Assembly: GCA_028280265.1 (NCBI GenBank) | Contig: JANQMD010000011.1 | Coordinates: forward strand, 1 to 64,000 | Length of the DNA stretch: 64,000 bases | Origin: Flavobacteriaceae bacterium | GTDB taxonomy: Bacteria > Bacteroidota > Bacteroidia > Flavobacteriales > Flavobacteriaceae | Direction of reading: 5' to 3' | In this document: piece after piece, positions 1 to 7,613 of the stretch | Numbering within the stretch: position 1 is the stretch's first letter | Layout: each line of letters begins with the position of its first letter | Program-made: the position numbers and the translations under genes | Notes under the pieces: generated by a model | Seen by the model: only the letters and a program-made list of their open reading frames with translations | Database searches by the model: none | What the model was told of the DNA's origin: nothing

Positions 1-4
1 TTAG

Positions 5-77
5 AGCGGGAGACCGGGTTCGAACCGGCGACATTCAGCTTGGAAGGCTGACGCTCTACCAACTGAGCTACTCCCGC
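5..77 (-). tRNA. tRNA-Gly (anticodon TCC)
   Basis: Read on the minus strand this folds as a 73-nt cloverleaf. The acceptor arms GCGGGAG and CTCCCGC pair exactly, the T loop has the usual GGTTCGAACC form, and the anticodon loop CTTCCAA gives TCC. CCA is not encoded. It is the last of three tandem tRNAs (Thr, Tyr, Gly). In Bacteroidota such a group commonly precedes tuf, which would lie beyond the left edge of the window. Confidence 0.97.
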
Positions 78-123
78 AAATTAATTATGAATTTTTAATT
101 CATAATTACTAATTAAAGTTTTG

Positions 124-206
124 TGGGGAGAGCAGGATTCGAACCTGCGAAGTCGAAAGACAACGGAGTTACAGTCCGTCCCATTTGGCCGCTCTGGAAT
201 CTCCCC
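124..206 (-). tRNA. tRNA-Tyr (anticodon GTA)
   Basis: This is an 83-nt class II tRNA with a long variable arm. The acceptor arms GGGGAGA and TCTCCCC pair exactly, and the anticodon loop CTGTAAC gives GTA. CCA is not encoded. It lies 46 nt from the Gly tRNA and 42 nt from the Thr tRNA in the same orientation, so one transcript probably carries all three. Confidence 0.97.
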
Positions 207-248
207 GAAAAACTTTACTATTTTAATGAACTTTTTTGTCTTTTTTTG

Positions 249-322
249 AGCCGATAGAGGGACTCGAACCCACGACCTGCTGATTACAAATCAGCTGCTC
301 TAGCCAGCTGAGCTATATCGGC
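249..322 (-). tRNA. tRNA-Thr (anticodon TGT)
   Basis: This is a 74-nt cloverleaf with acceptor arms GCCGATA and TATCGGC and anticodon TGT. It is the first tRNA of the minus-strand group, so the promoter for the group should lie just to its right (see 363-370). Confidence 0.97.
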
Positions 323-331
323 TGTTTTTAT

Positions 332-359
332 AAAAAAACAATCCGTTATTTCTAACGGA
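332..359 (-). terminator. Intrinsic terminator of the xerC-hpf unit
   Basis: Read on the minus strand, a 7-bp stem (TCCGTTA at 342-348 with TAACGGA at 353-359) and a 4-nt loop are followed by seven T. It lies about 60 nt beyond the hpf stop and just before tRNA-Thr. It also lies immediately downstream of a good -7 box for the tRNAs (363-370), so the tRNA transcript may itself begin with this hairpin. Confidence 0.7.
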
Positions 360-362
360 CTG

Positions 363-370
363 CAAATGTA
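363..370 (-). promoter_or_regulatory. -7 box for the tRNA-Thr/Tyr/Gly unit
   Basis: Minus-strand TACATTTG matches the Bacteroidota -7 consensus TAnnTTTG exactly. It lies 40-odd nt upstream of tRNA-Thr and predicts transcription starting near 359. I see no clear TTG at the -33 position. Confidence 0.55.
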
Positions 371-418
371 TAAAGTTTTTTTTATTTCTAAAACTTTTTG
401 GTTTCTTTTTTTACGTTT

Positions 419-727
419 TTATATCACTAAAGAATCCCTTAACTTTTCCTTCGATCTTTTTAGTCTTCTTTTTAAAGATTCAACAGCTGTACTGACACCT
501 TCTTCAAAAGTTTTGAATTGCTTTTTTACCATTAATTCATTCCCTGGTATATTGATCTTTATCTCAGTAATTTTATTTTCTTTATCACTTGAATTTTGAA
601 CTTTAAAAAATACTTCTGCATCAACTATTTTATCATGAAATTTGGATAAGGTTTCTATTTTCTTTTGCGTATAGTCTAACAAAGAAGATGAAGCGTTAAA
701 GTTAATTGATTGCGTGTAGACTTTCAT
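419..727 (-). CDS. hpf: Ribosome hibernation-promoting factor, short form
   Basis: This 102-residue protein is of the HPF/RaiA family, which binds the 30S subunit and inactivates ribosomes in stationary phase. The sequence has the expected beta-alpha-beta-beta-beta-alpha layout. It opens with MKVYTQSINF, has basic helices and ends with a run rich in Lys and Arg (residues 85-98). It has no C-terminal dimerisation domain, so it is the short form. The ATG overlaps the xerC stop by 4 nt (ATGA), showing translational coupling. A terminator follows at 332-359. The pairing of xerC with hpf next to tRNA genes and rpsU is, from memory, common in Flavobacteriaceae. Confidence 0.9.
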   Translation of the reverse strand: MKVYTQSINFNASSSLLDYTQKKIETLSKFHDKIVDAEVFFKVQNSSDKENKITEIKINIPGNELMVKKQFKTFEEGVSTAVESLKRRLKRSKEKLRDSLVI

Positions 728-1623
728 AGATTCTGATTTTTACCGCTCCTAGGATGAGCTTGATTATACACTTTTTTAATTTGTTCCAAGCTACTATGAG
801 TGTAAACTTGGGTGGAGGCTAAACTTGAATGTCCTAGTAATTCTTTAACCGAGTTTAAATCAGCTCCTTCATTCAACAGATGCGTCGCAAAGGAGTGCCT
901 TAGAATGTGTGGACTCTTCTTTATTTTAGAGGACACCGTACTAAAGTAATGATTTATTGTTCTATAAACAAGTGTTTCATATATTTTATTGCCTTTGGAA
1001 GTAACAAACAAGTAATCATTTTTTACAGCTATATTTTCTCTACTTTCTAGGTATTTTTTCATTCCAATTGAAATGCTTGGAAGTAGAGGAACAAAACGTT
1101 CCTTATTTCTTTTTCCAAGGACCTTTATTGTACCGTCAGAAAAATTTATTGAATTGGTTTTAAGCTTAATCAACTCTGCTCTTCTCATACCAGTAGAATA
1201 CAATAATTCTACCATAAGTTTATCTCTCAACATTTCAAAACTCTCCTCAGCACCCAGACTTTCTATTACTTTATTCACCTCATCAACCGAAAAGGGTACT
1301 TGAATTTCTTTGACCGTTTTTAAAGCTTTATGATTCGCTAACGGACTGTTCACTATTTGCTTTGTTTTTTGAAGAAATTTATAAAACGTTTTTAGAGAGC
1401 TTATTTTACGATTGATACTCCTGTTTGAAATATCCATATCAACCATGCTAACGATCCAAGAACGAATTTGAGAATAGTTGACTTTGTTTAGTTGACTTTC
1501 TTCATACTGCACTTCACAAAAATCTAAGAAAGAAATCAGATCATTCTTATAAGCTAAAATAGTATGCTCAGAGTATTTTTTTTCAAGCGACAGATAATCT
1601 AAAAAAGCTTCTATTTGATTCAT
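724..1623 (-). CDS. xerC: Tyrosine recombinase XerC-like
   Basis: This 299-residue site-specific recombinase is of the XerC/XerD type that resolves chromosome dimers at dif. The N-terminal SAM-like core-binding domain covers about residues 1-90 and the catalytic domain 105-290. The catalytic set is visible: Arg147 in GMRRAE, Lys171 in LGKRNKER, His239 and Arg242 in HILRH, His265 in LGHSSL and the nucleophile Tyr274 in TQVYTH. Length and motif order fit chromosomal Xer proteins rather than integrases of mobile elements. It is followed by hpf with a 4-nt overlap. I cannot tell XerC from XerD with certainty; the hpf neighbour favours XerC in this group. Confidence 0.9.
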   Translation of the reverse strand: MNQIEAFLDYLSLEKKYSEHTILAYKNDLISFLDFCEVQYEESQLNKVNYSQIRSWIVSMVDMDISNRSINRKISSLKTFYKFLQKTKQIVNSPLANHKALKTVKEIQVPFSVDEVNKVIESLGAEESFEMLRDKLMVELLYSTGMRRAELIKLKTNSINFSDGTIKVLGKRNKERFVPLLPSISIGMKKYLESRENIAVKNDYLFVTSKGNKIYETLVYRTINHYFSTVSSKIKKSPHILRHSFATHLLNEGADLNSVKELLGHSSLASTQVYTHSSLEQIKKVYNQAHPRSGKNQNL

Positions 1624-1640
1624 GCAAAACTTCCTTTATT

Positions 1641-1648
1641 CAAAAATA
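1641..1648 (-). promoter_or_regulatory. -7 box for xerC-hpf
   Basis: Minus-strand TATTTTTG fits TAnnTTTG exactly and predicts a start near 1637, giving a leader of about 14 nt before the xerC ATG. No obvious -33 TTG is present. Confidence 0.5.
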
Positions 1649-1757
1649 GCAAATAAATGTCAGTAAACTAACTCTTTATTGGCAGACGATACATTGGTAA
1701 AAGACTTCATTTTAATTTCGAGGCAAGTCCAAGAGTATTAAACCCTTTGATAGTCAA

Positions 1758-1786
1758 CAAAAAACCCATGCAGCTTGCATGGGTTT
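1758..1786 (-). terminator. Intrinsic terminator after rpsU
   Basis: A perfect 10-bp stem (1762-1771 with 1777-1786) with a 5-nt loop is followed on the minus strand by a T tract. It lies 25 nt past the rpsU stop, so rpsU is probably a single-gene transcript. Confidence 0.85.
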
Positions 1787-1810
1787 CTTTGTATTATCGT
1801 GAAGTAGAGA

Positions 1811-2008
1811 TTATCCAACCTCTTCTTGCGTTCTTAATCTTTGAATATAAGATGCTTTGATTTTTTGAGCTCTTTTCGCAACAGATGGCTTTGTAAAATG
1901 TTTTCTCTCACGTAAGTTCTTCATTGTTTTTGTACGATCAAATTTTCTTTTGAAACGCTTTAAAGCTCTATCGATATTCTCTCCTTCTTTTACTGGTATA
2001 ATTAACAT
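1811..2008 (-). CDS. rpsU: 30S ribosomal protein bS21
   Basis: This 65-residue, strongly basic protein has the typical bS21 opening (MLIIPVKEGENIDRALKRFK) and length for Bacteroidota. In this phylum bS21 helps hold the anti-Shine-Dalgarno end of 16S rRNA in a pocket, so most mRNAs do not use it. This gene is the exception in the window: it carries a full Shine-Dalgarno sequence (2017-2025). That fits the published model in which rpsU is translated through its Shine-Dalgarno when bS21 is short. It has its own promoter and terminator. Confidence 0.97.
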   Translation of the reverse strand: MLIIPVKEGENIDRALKRFKRKFDRTKTMKNLRERKHFTKPSVAKRAQKIKASYIQRLRTQEEVG

Positions 2009-2016
2009 ATATTGGC

Positions 2017-2025
2017 ACCTCCTTT
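2017..2025 (-). promoter_or_regulatory. Strong Shine-Dalgarno site of rpsU
   Basis: Minus-strand AAAGGAGGT lies 8 nt before the ATG and is fully complementary to the 16S rRNA 3' end. The other gene starts I inspected in this window have no such sequence. It decides the rpsU start and is probably the control point for bS21 feedback. Confidence 0.9.
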
Positions 2026-2110
2026 CATACAGTCTCTTAAAATATTTTTATTCAAATAGTTAGATTCTATTTTAAAAAGTTTCTAACCTTTATTATTTTA
2101 TTTGGGACTG

Positions 2111-2140
2111 CAAAGATACAAGGATTTTTGCAATTAGCAA
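2111..2140 (-). promoter_or_regulatory. rpsU promoter
   Basis: Minus-strand TATCTTTG (2111-2118) fits TAnnTTTG exactly, and a TTG (2138-2140) lies 19 bp upstream, the typical -33/-7 spacing of Bacteroidota sigma-ABfr promoters. The predicted leader is about 95 nt and AT-rich. This is the best-formed promoter in the window. Confidence 0.75.
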
Positions 2141-2155
2141 CCAATTAATTTATAA

Positions 2156-3541
2156 TTATTTAGGAGCCCAAACAGAATAGCTCTTTGGTGGTACCTGAAT
2201 TTTCACCCACTTACCACTCTGGGTATACGGCTCCCAATTGGAATTTCCTGTATAATCTTTGATTTGCGTGTTGGCCCAATTTGTTTCTATCCATCTCTCT
2301 TGCCAGTAATCAGCATTATTTATATAAATAACCAATCCTGCATTGTTGTATCCATTTCTTCTAGCTACATACTCATCATTATCTGTATACAAAATATTTG
2401 TACTTCCTCCTGCTAAATTGTTATGAATCCAGATCAAATTATTGAGCTTATCTTTGTTCAACCATTCTTCATAATCTCTGTAAAAAATTGTTGGATATCC
2501 TTCATGAGTCAATATGTAAGCATAGGCCAACATTTTCCCCTGATAAATCTCATCTGTATCGTGATTTGTCACAAAAGTGACCGCTTTCATTGAGTTGCGT
2601 TTCCATAGCATATCATCGTTCAGTCTCCTGAGATCATTTCCATCAAAGGCAGCATCCATTGCATAATAACAAGCAAAGTCAAAAGCACTAACCTCAGCCT
2701 GACCTGACCACCAATCTAAAGTACCTGCATTTCCATCCCAGTATTCACCAACCGAAAACCCTCCAACTTCATTTTTCCAATCTTTTACTACCCAAGGCTC
2801 AAATCCTTTTACATAATCGAAACGCCAACCATCAAAACCAATACTATCTCTGTAGTATTTAGCGACTGAATTGCTTCTTTTCCACAACCAATCTTGCACA
2901 TAAGGTTGATGATGACTTAAATCTGGAAAACCTCCAAAGACTCCCGTATCATTATTACGAATATTGTTCGGGTGAAAATCACTTGATGAACGATAGAATT
3001 TTCCTGACATTGGATTGAAATCTGTGTACGTATTTCCTCCAGTATATGGGTTTAATTCTGAATCTCCTCCACTATTGTGATTGATAACGATATCTGCAAT
3101 GACACTTAACTGAGAGTTGTGCGCAGAATTAATTAAGTTTTGAAGTTCAGTTAAAGACCCGAATCTAGTTTCAGTGCTTCCTTGTTGGTTGTATTGACCA
3201 AAATCGAAATAATCAAAAGGATCGTATCCCATTGAGAAAGGTCCATTTTGTGCTTTTGATGCCGGAGGCAACCAGATAGCGTCGATACCTGCATTGCTCC
3301 AATTCTGGACTTTTCCTTCTACAACATTCCACCAAGTTCCTCCTGCTGGAACATCCCAATAGAATGCTTGCATCATAACACCTGAACCTATGGGTTTCAA
3401 TCCAACTCTAGAAGAAGTAAAACTTTTTTCTTCTTTCGTTTGAGCAGAGATTAATTCATCTTCGTGGTTGTCGATAGAACAACCGATAAATAAGAGTGCG
3501 ACAGGTAAAAAATACCTGTACCAAAATTTAAAGGGTAACAT
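2156..3541 (-). CDS. Surface or periplasmic lipoprotein alpha-amylase, GH13 (archaeal-type)
   Basis: A 461-residue glycoside hydrolase family 13 enzyme that should cut internal alpha-1,4 bonds of starch or glycogen. A lipoprotein signal ends in LLFIGC with Cys21 as the lipidation site; the acidic residues just after it resemble surface-export signals of Bacteroidota lipoproteins. The (beta/alpha)8 barrel shows the GH13 regions: DIVINHN (150-156), nucleophile Asp242 in GWRFDYVKG, acid/base Glu266 in VGEYWD, and Asp328 in NHD. Many stretches (MQAFYWDVPAGG, RDYEEWLNKDKL, LAGGSTN) closely resemble my recollection of Thermococcales amylases of subfamily GH13_7. I chose the ATG at 3541 because an upstream in-frame ATG (3595) overlaps the probable -7 box (3593-3600) and would bury the signal peptide. 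No SusC/SusD genes lie nearby. Confidence 0.93.
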   Translation of the reverse strand: MLPFKFWYRYFLPVALLFIGCSIDNHEDELISAQTKEEKSFTSSRVGLKPIGSGVMMQAFYWDVPAGGTWWNVVEGKVQNWSNAGIDAIWLPPASKAQNGPFSMGYDPFDYFDFGQYNQQGSTETRFGSLTELQNLINSAHNSQLSVIADIVINHNSGGDSELNPYTGGNTYTDFNPMSGKFYRSSSDFHPNNIRNNDTGVFGGFPDLSHHQPYVQDWLWKRSNSVAKYYRDSIGFDGWRFDYVKGFEPWVVKDWKNEVGGFSVGEYWDGNAGTLDWWSGQAEVSAFDFACYYAMDAAFDGNDLRRLNDDMLWKRNSMKAVTFVTNHDTDEIYQGKMLAYAYILTHEGYPTIFYRDYEEWLNKDKLNNLIWIHNNLAGGSTNILYTDNDEYVARRNGYNNAGLVIYINNADYWQERWIETNWANTQIKDYTGNSNWEPYTQSGKWVKIQVPPKSYSVWAPK

Positions 3542-3592
3542 AATAGTAAGTTTTTTAGTTCCCTCAAATTTTAAATATATTTTACAATTCCT

Positions 3593-3600
3593 CAAACCTA
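3593..3600 (-). promoter_or_regulatory. -7 box of the amylase gene
   Basis: Minus-strand TAGGTTTG fits TAnnTTTG. It predicts a start near 3589 and a leader of just under 50 nt to the ATG at 3541. It is separated from the palindrome at 3609-3622 by only 8 bp. Confidence 0.55.
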
Positions 3601-3608
3601 AGACAGCT

Positions 3609-3622
3609 CGAAAACGTTTTCG
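3609..3622. promoter_or_regulatory. LacI-family-like operator, perfect 14-bp palindrome
   Basis: CGAAAACGTTTTCG is a perfect palindrome with the central CG step and AAACGTTT core typical of LacI/CcpA-type operators. It lies between the expected -33 and -7 positions of the amylase promoter, where a bound repressor would block RNA polymerase. The natural guess is control by a maltose/maltodextrin-responsive LacI-type regulator encoded elsewhere; none is in the window. Confidence 0.55.
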
Positions 3623-3656
3623 TTGTGGATAACTTGCTAGAAAATATAAAAAAATG

Positions 3657-3688
3657 AAAAATCCCTATTTACAAAAACAGGGATTTTT
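3657..3688 (-). terminator. Terminator downstream of the acyl-CoA dehydrogenase
   Basis: A 10-bp stem (AAAAATCCCT at 3657-3666 with its complement at 3679-3688) ends in a T tract on the minus strand. A second, GC-rich hairpin (CTCCCC at 3700-3705 with GGGGAG at 3712-3717) lies just upstream of it in the same transcript. The amylase promoter begins about 60 bp further on, so this insulates the two genes. Confidence 0.7.
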
Positions 3689-3797
3689 CTATGCTTTCCC
3701 TCCCCTTTTTTGGGGAGTGTATACGTTTATTAAACTTTAGATTAAAAATATTTGCAATCACTATTTAGCAACCTGAAGTCAGACGCTAGTAAAAATA

Positions 3798-4967
3798 TTA
3801 GGTAGCTGGCTTATACTCTTTTTTATCAATCACCATTTTGGCGATGATTTCTTTGAGTATCTCAGAGGTACCTCCACCAATAGGGCCTAATCTACTATCT
3901 CTTAAAAGTCTTGCCATTGGATACTCTTCCATATATCCATAACCGCCAAGTAATTGCAATGCATCATAAATTACTTGATCAGCAATCTTTGTAGACAATA
4001 ACTTAGACATACTAGCTTCTTTCACTACATAACCTCCTTTGTCCATTCTTTCAGCAATGGAATAATTGAATTCTTTACAAATCTCTACCTCACTAGCCAT
4101 CTCAGCAATTTTGTGTCTTAGTGCTTGAAATTTATCTAATGTTTTTCCAAAAGCTTGTCTTTCTGACATGTATTGAATGGCATAATCTACAGCATATTCT
4201 GCTCTTGCATGCGCATTAATTCCCATGATGAGTCTTTCTAATGCAAAATGCTGCATAATGTAAGGAAACCCTTTTCCTTCCTCTCCCATTAAATTACTCG
4301 CAGGAACTTTTACATTGTCAAATGCTATTTCTCCAGTATCAGAAGCTCTCCATCCAAGTTTATCTAGCTTGGTAGCTGATACTCCTGGTGTCTCTCTATC
4401 AATCACAAAAATTGACATCCCTGCATGTTTCGATTCTGGATCTGTTTTAGCAGCGATAATCAAATAATCTGAATACACACCATTTGTTATGAAGGTTTTA
4501 GAACCGTTAATGATGTAATGATCGCCTTCTTTTACTGCAGTAGTTCGCATTCCAGCAACATCAGACCCTCCAAAAGGTTCTGTAATACACAAACAACCTA
4601 TTTTATCTCCGTCAATACTTGGTGTTAAATATTCTCTTTTGATTCTATCATCTCCTTCTTTGTTCAGGTGAGTCATTGCCAAATAAACATGTGCCCACAT
4701 CGCTGCCGCAAAACCTCCAGAATTAATTTTTTGAAGTTCTTCTAAAAAGATCACCATATAAAAGATATCTAGATTCAATCCACCATATTCCTCAGGGTAG
4801 CTTAATCCGAAATATCCCATTTCTCCAAACTTCTTCCAAATAAAGCGTTCAATAGTGCCCGTCTCTTCCCATTTATCTATATGAGGGACTACTTCTTTTT
4901 GTAGAAACTCTCTAAAACTATCTCTGAAGACTTCATGCTCTTCAGTAAAATACCTACTCTCCATCAA
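3798..4967 (-). CDS. Acyl-CoA dehydrogenase family protein
   Basis: A 389-residue flavoenzyme of the acyl-CoA dehydrogenase family, which oxidises an acyl-CoA to the trans-2-enoyl-CoA using FAD. The usual segments are present: CITEPFGGSD (127-135), ITNG (160-163), a helix with RQAFGKTLDKFQALRHKIAEM (270-290) and LLGGYGYMEEYP (339-350). At the site where medium/short-chain enzymes carry the catalytic Glu in YEGT, this protein has Gly365 (GGGTSEI). Glu244 in FALERLIMG is at the place used as base by isovaleryl-CoA and long-chain enzymes, so it may belong to that group; the substrate cannot be named. The gene lies 15 nt downstream of the helix-hairpin-helix gene and is probably co-transcribed with it. 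Either of the first two Met codons could be the start. Confidence 0.88.
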   Translation of the reverse strand: MMESRYFTEEHEVFRDSFREFLQKEVVPHIDKWEETGTIERFIWKKFGEMGYFGLSYPEEYGGLNLDIFYMVIFLEELQKINSGGFAAAMWAHVYLAMTHLNKEGDDRIKREYLTPSIDGDKIGCLCITEPFGGSDVAGMRTTAVKEGDHYIINGSKTFITNGVYSDYLIIAAKTDPESKHAGMSIFVIDRETPGVSATKLDKLGWRASDTGEIAFDNVKVPASNLMGEEGKGFPYIMQHFALERLIMGINAHARAEYAVDYAIQYMSERQAFGKTLDKFQALRHKIAEMASEVEICKEFNYSIAERMDKGGYVVKEASMSKLLSTKIADQVIYDALQLLGGYGYMEEYPMARLLRDSRLGPIGGGTSEILKEIIAKMVIDKKEYKPAT

Positions 4968-4982
4968 ATTTTTAGTTGTATG

Positions 4983-5873
4983 TTATTCTGCATACAAATA
5001 TAAGACTATTCTATCGTATTTTTCTAAAGGAAAACCTTCCATATTTTTTAATTCTGAAATAGATTGTAACTCAGCAACTTCATCTCGAAACTCAAATATT
5101 TTTACACAGAGATCATACTCTATATATGGAATTGAAAGTACCTGTTTAAAGCTTGCGGTATTGATGTTAATTTTTTGAATTTCTACTTTTTGTTGAACAG
5201 AAAAAATTTGTAGCAATTTACTCACTAGTGATTCATTTAAGCCCCAAACTTCATACAGTTGATCGTTTACTGAATAACCTTGAAGCTTCTTTCTATATTT
5301 GACAATTCTCTCAGCCATAGCCTCTGTAACTCCATCAACTACTAAAAAATCACTTTGAGTAGCACGATTCAGGTCAGTAGTTGATATTTCACTTTGATTT
5401 TTTTGTATTTCATGATTAAACTCTAATTTTTTGCGATCTTTTTTATTGTTAGCATACTTTTTATTGTCCCATTTTGGAAACTTAAAAAACGGAGAAATCT
5501 TTTTCAATAAGCTATCGGATACCTGAGTAACTTTCTGAAATTGACTTTCAGAATTGACAAATAAACCCTCCTTTCTGTAGGCGTGCAGTCTATCAATCTC
5601 TTGTATTGACATTCCGATCTGATACCCTTTGTAATCTGAAATATAATTGGGATTAAAAGGACGAATTTTAAATTTCTTTTTTTCTATTTCACCTTTCTTG
5701 AGGCTATCAATTTTTTTCTGAAAACTAGACGCAACTTTATTTTCAATTGTAATGTCACTTTGAACCTCTATAAGGTGATAGATAATTTGTAATACACAAA
5801 TAAGCAGCATTAAAAACAAAATCCCATTCCGTTGGTTTTTTGAATACCAGAAATGGGATTTAATTTTTTTCAT
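4983..5873 (-). CDS. Membrane-anchored helix-hairpin-helix protein (ComEA-like repeats)
   Basis: A 296-residue protein with one N-terminal membrane helix (about residues 17-35), a charged linker, and at least two helix-hairpin-helix units (about 170-225, beginning DLNRATQSDFLVVDGVTEAMA reads as two adjoining motifs; and 235-290, beginning ININTASFKQVLSIPYI). Such units bind DNA non-specifically in ComEA and related proteins. The layout suits a protein fixed in the inner membrane with its DNA-binding part in the periplasm or cytoplasm. A role in DNA uptake is only a possibility, since no other competence gene is near. It sits between the symporter gene (50 nt) and the acyl-CoA dehydrogenase gene (15 nt). 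Confidence 0.8.
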   Translation of the reverse strand: MKKIKSHFWYSKNQRNGILFLMLLICVLQIIYHLIEVQSDITIENKVASSFQKKIDSLKKGEIEKKKFKIRPFNPNYISDYKGYQIGMSIQEIDRLHAYRKEGLFVNSESQFQKVTQVSDSLLKKISPFFKFPKWDNKKYANNKKDRKKLEFNHEIQKNQSEISTTDLNRATQSDFLVVDGVTEAMAERIVKYRKKLQGYSVNDQLYEVWGLNESLVSKLLQIFSVQQKVEIQKININTASFKQVLSIPYIEYDLCVKIFEFRDEVAELQSISELKNMEGFPLEKYDRIVLYLYAE

Positions 5874-5923
5874 CTTTTCTTTTTCTTAGCTAGTCAATAA
5901 ATTTTCCGAGATCACACTAAAGT

Positions 5924-7531
5924 TTAACTCGTTTTTATTGCATCCATATATCTTTTCAATTGTTTTTTCACAACTGGGAATAAGAAGTACAATCCTATCA
6001 TATTTGGGAATACCATTGCAAAAATCATTGCATCGGAGAATGACCAAATTGATCCCATACTTGCAGCAGCTCCAACTACTACAAACGTTAAGAATAGTAG
6101 TTTGTATACTAAATCTGCTCTTTTACCTCTTCCAAATAAATATTTCCATGATTGTAATCCGTAGTATGACCAAGAAATCATGGTAGATACTGCAAACAAT
6201 ACAACTGCAATTGTTAGGAATATATTAGAGTAAGGAATGTATTGTGCAAAGGCTTTGGAAGTAATTCCCGCTCCTTGAACAACTTCTCCTGCTATCATTA
6301 CAGCTCCACTTCCATCGGTACTTACATCAGCACCATATTCAAAATGACCTCCAAAATTGAAGATTACGATTACCAAGGCTGTCATTGTACAGATTACTAC
6401 GGTATCGATAAACGGTTCTAACAAAGCAACCAAACCTTCTGAAGCCGAATACTTTGTCTTCACTGCTGAATGCGCAATTGAAGCCGATCCTGCCCCGGCT
6501 TCATTAGAGAAAGCCGCTCTTTTAAATCCAACCAACAGCACTCCAATAACTCCACCTACTCCAATCGCTTTTGGATTGAAAGCTTCTGTAAAGATTACTC
6601 CAAAAGCATCTCCAATCAATGAGAAATTTGCTCCTAAGATATACAAGCAAGCCAAGATGTATAAGACAGCCATAAAAGGCACTACTTTTTCAGTTACTGA
6701 TGCAATTCTCTTAATTCCACCAATGATAATGATCCCTACTAAAATTGCCAAAACAACTCCAATCCAGAATCCAGCAGCTGCACTTTCTAGTCCCATCAAC
6801 TCTTTTAAAACTACCGTTGCCTGGTTAGATTGTGCGGCATTTCCACCACCAAAGGAACCTCCAATACAAAATATCGCAAAAAGAACCGCAGCAACTTTAC
6901 CTAAAACAGTAAACCCTTTCTCTTTCAGCCCTTTGCTGATGTAATACATAGGTCCTCCATAAATCGTCCCATCTTCACCAACATCTCTATACTGAACTCC
7001 TAAAGTACATTCTACAAATTTTGTAGACATTCCTAACAATCCACAAACAATCATCCAGAATGTTGCTCCTGGGCCTCCTAAAGCAATTGCTAGAGCAACA
7101 CCCGCGATATTTCCATTTCCAACGGTTCCAGAAACTGCTGTTGCCAGTGCCTGAAAGTGAGAAACTTCACCTTCTTTACTCTCATCTTCAATTGTCCCTT
7201 TAATGTCTCCATCAATAGCCAAAGCTGGATCTCCTGCAGAGTGATGATCTACATGATCGTATTTTCCGCGAACTACGTTAATTGCAGTCCAGAAATAACG
7301 AATGTTTGGGAATCCAAAATAAAAGGTAAAGAATGCTGCACTTGCCACAAGTAAAATCAATACGAAAGGAATCTTTACATCTCCATCGTATACAAGGAAG
7401 AAGATTACGTCACTAAAAAAATCTGAAACAGGTTTAAATGCTTCATCAATTTTCTGATCTAACCCTTTTTCTTGCGCAAATGTTAGCATGGGAACTACTA
7501 AAAGAAGTAGTGATAGAAGTCTTTTCTTCAT
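5924..7531 (-). CDS. Alanine/glycine:cation symporter (AGCS family)
   Basis: A 535-residue sodium- or proton-coupled carrier for alanine/glycine in the inner membrane. Family hallmarks include GTVGNGNIAGVALAIALGGPGA, with its GNGN, near residues 135-157, MYYISKGL, and a FSNEAGAGSASIAHSA segment near residue 345. About eleven hydrophobic segments are visible. Unusually for the family, the protein starts with a signal-peptide-like stretch ending LTFAQEK (about residues 1-22) followed by an extra helix; Bacteroidota members often have this. It probably heads a transcript with the two genes below it. The leader (7532-7613) holds no clear regulatory site. Confidence 0.92.
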   Translation of the reverse strand: MKKRLLSLLLLVVPMLTFAQEKGLDQKIDEAFKPVSDFFSDVIFFLVYDGDVKIPFVLILLVASAAFFTFYFGFPNIRYFWTAINVVRGKYDHVDHHSAGDPALAIDGDIKGTIEDESKEGEVSHFQALATAVSGTVGNGNIAGVALAIALGGPGATFWMIVCGLLGMSTKFVECTLGVQYRDVGEDGTIYGGPMYYISKGLKEKGFTVLGKVAAVLFAIFCIGGSFGGGNAAQSNQATVVLKELMGLESAAAGFWIGVVLAILVGIIIIGGIKRIASVTEKVVPFMAVLYILACLYILGANFSLIGDAFGVIFTEAFNPKAIGVGGVIGVLLVGFKRAAFSNEAGAGSASIAHSAVKTKYSASEGLVALLEPFIDTVVICTMTALVIVIFNFGGHFEYGADVSTDGSGAVMIAGEVVQGAGITSKAFAQYIPYSNIFLTIAVVLFAVSTMISWSYYGLQSWKYLFGRGKRADLVYKLLFLTFVVVGAAASMGSIWSFSDAMIFAMVFPNMIGLYFLFPVVKKQLKRYMDAIKTS

Positions 7532-7613
7532 GAGAAATGTTAGTTTTTAATTAGTAGCCGCAATATCATAAAAATTAGTCCTCTAGACAACTTTTGCACG
7601 TTAAAAGTAATTT

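Noticed and set aside
724..1623. Integrase of a mobile element beside tRNA genes
   Set aside because: Length, motifs and linkage to hpf fit chromosomal XerC; no attachment repeats or cargo are seen.
6357..6944. 195-codon plus-strand frame
   Set aside because: It lies antisense inside the symporter gene and has the Thr/Pro/Lys-rich composition of a reverse-strand shadow.
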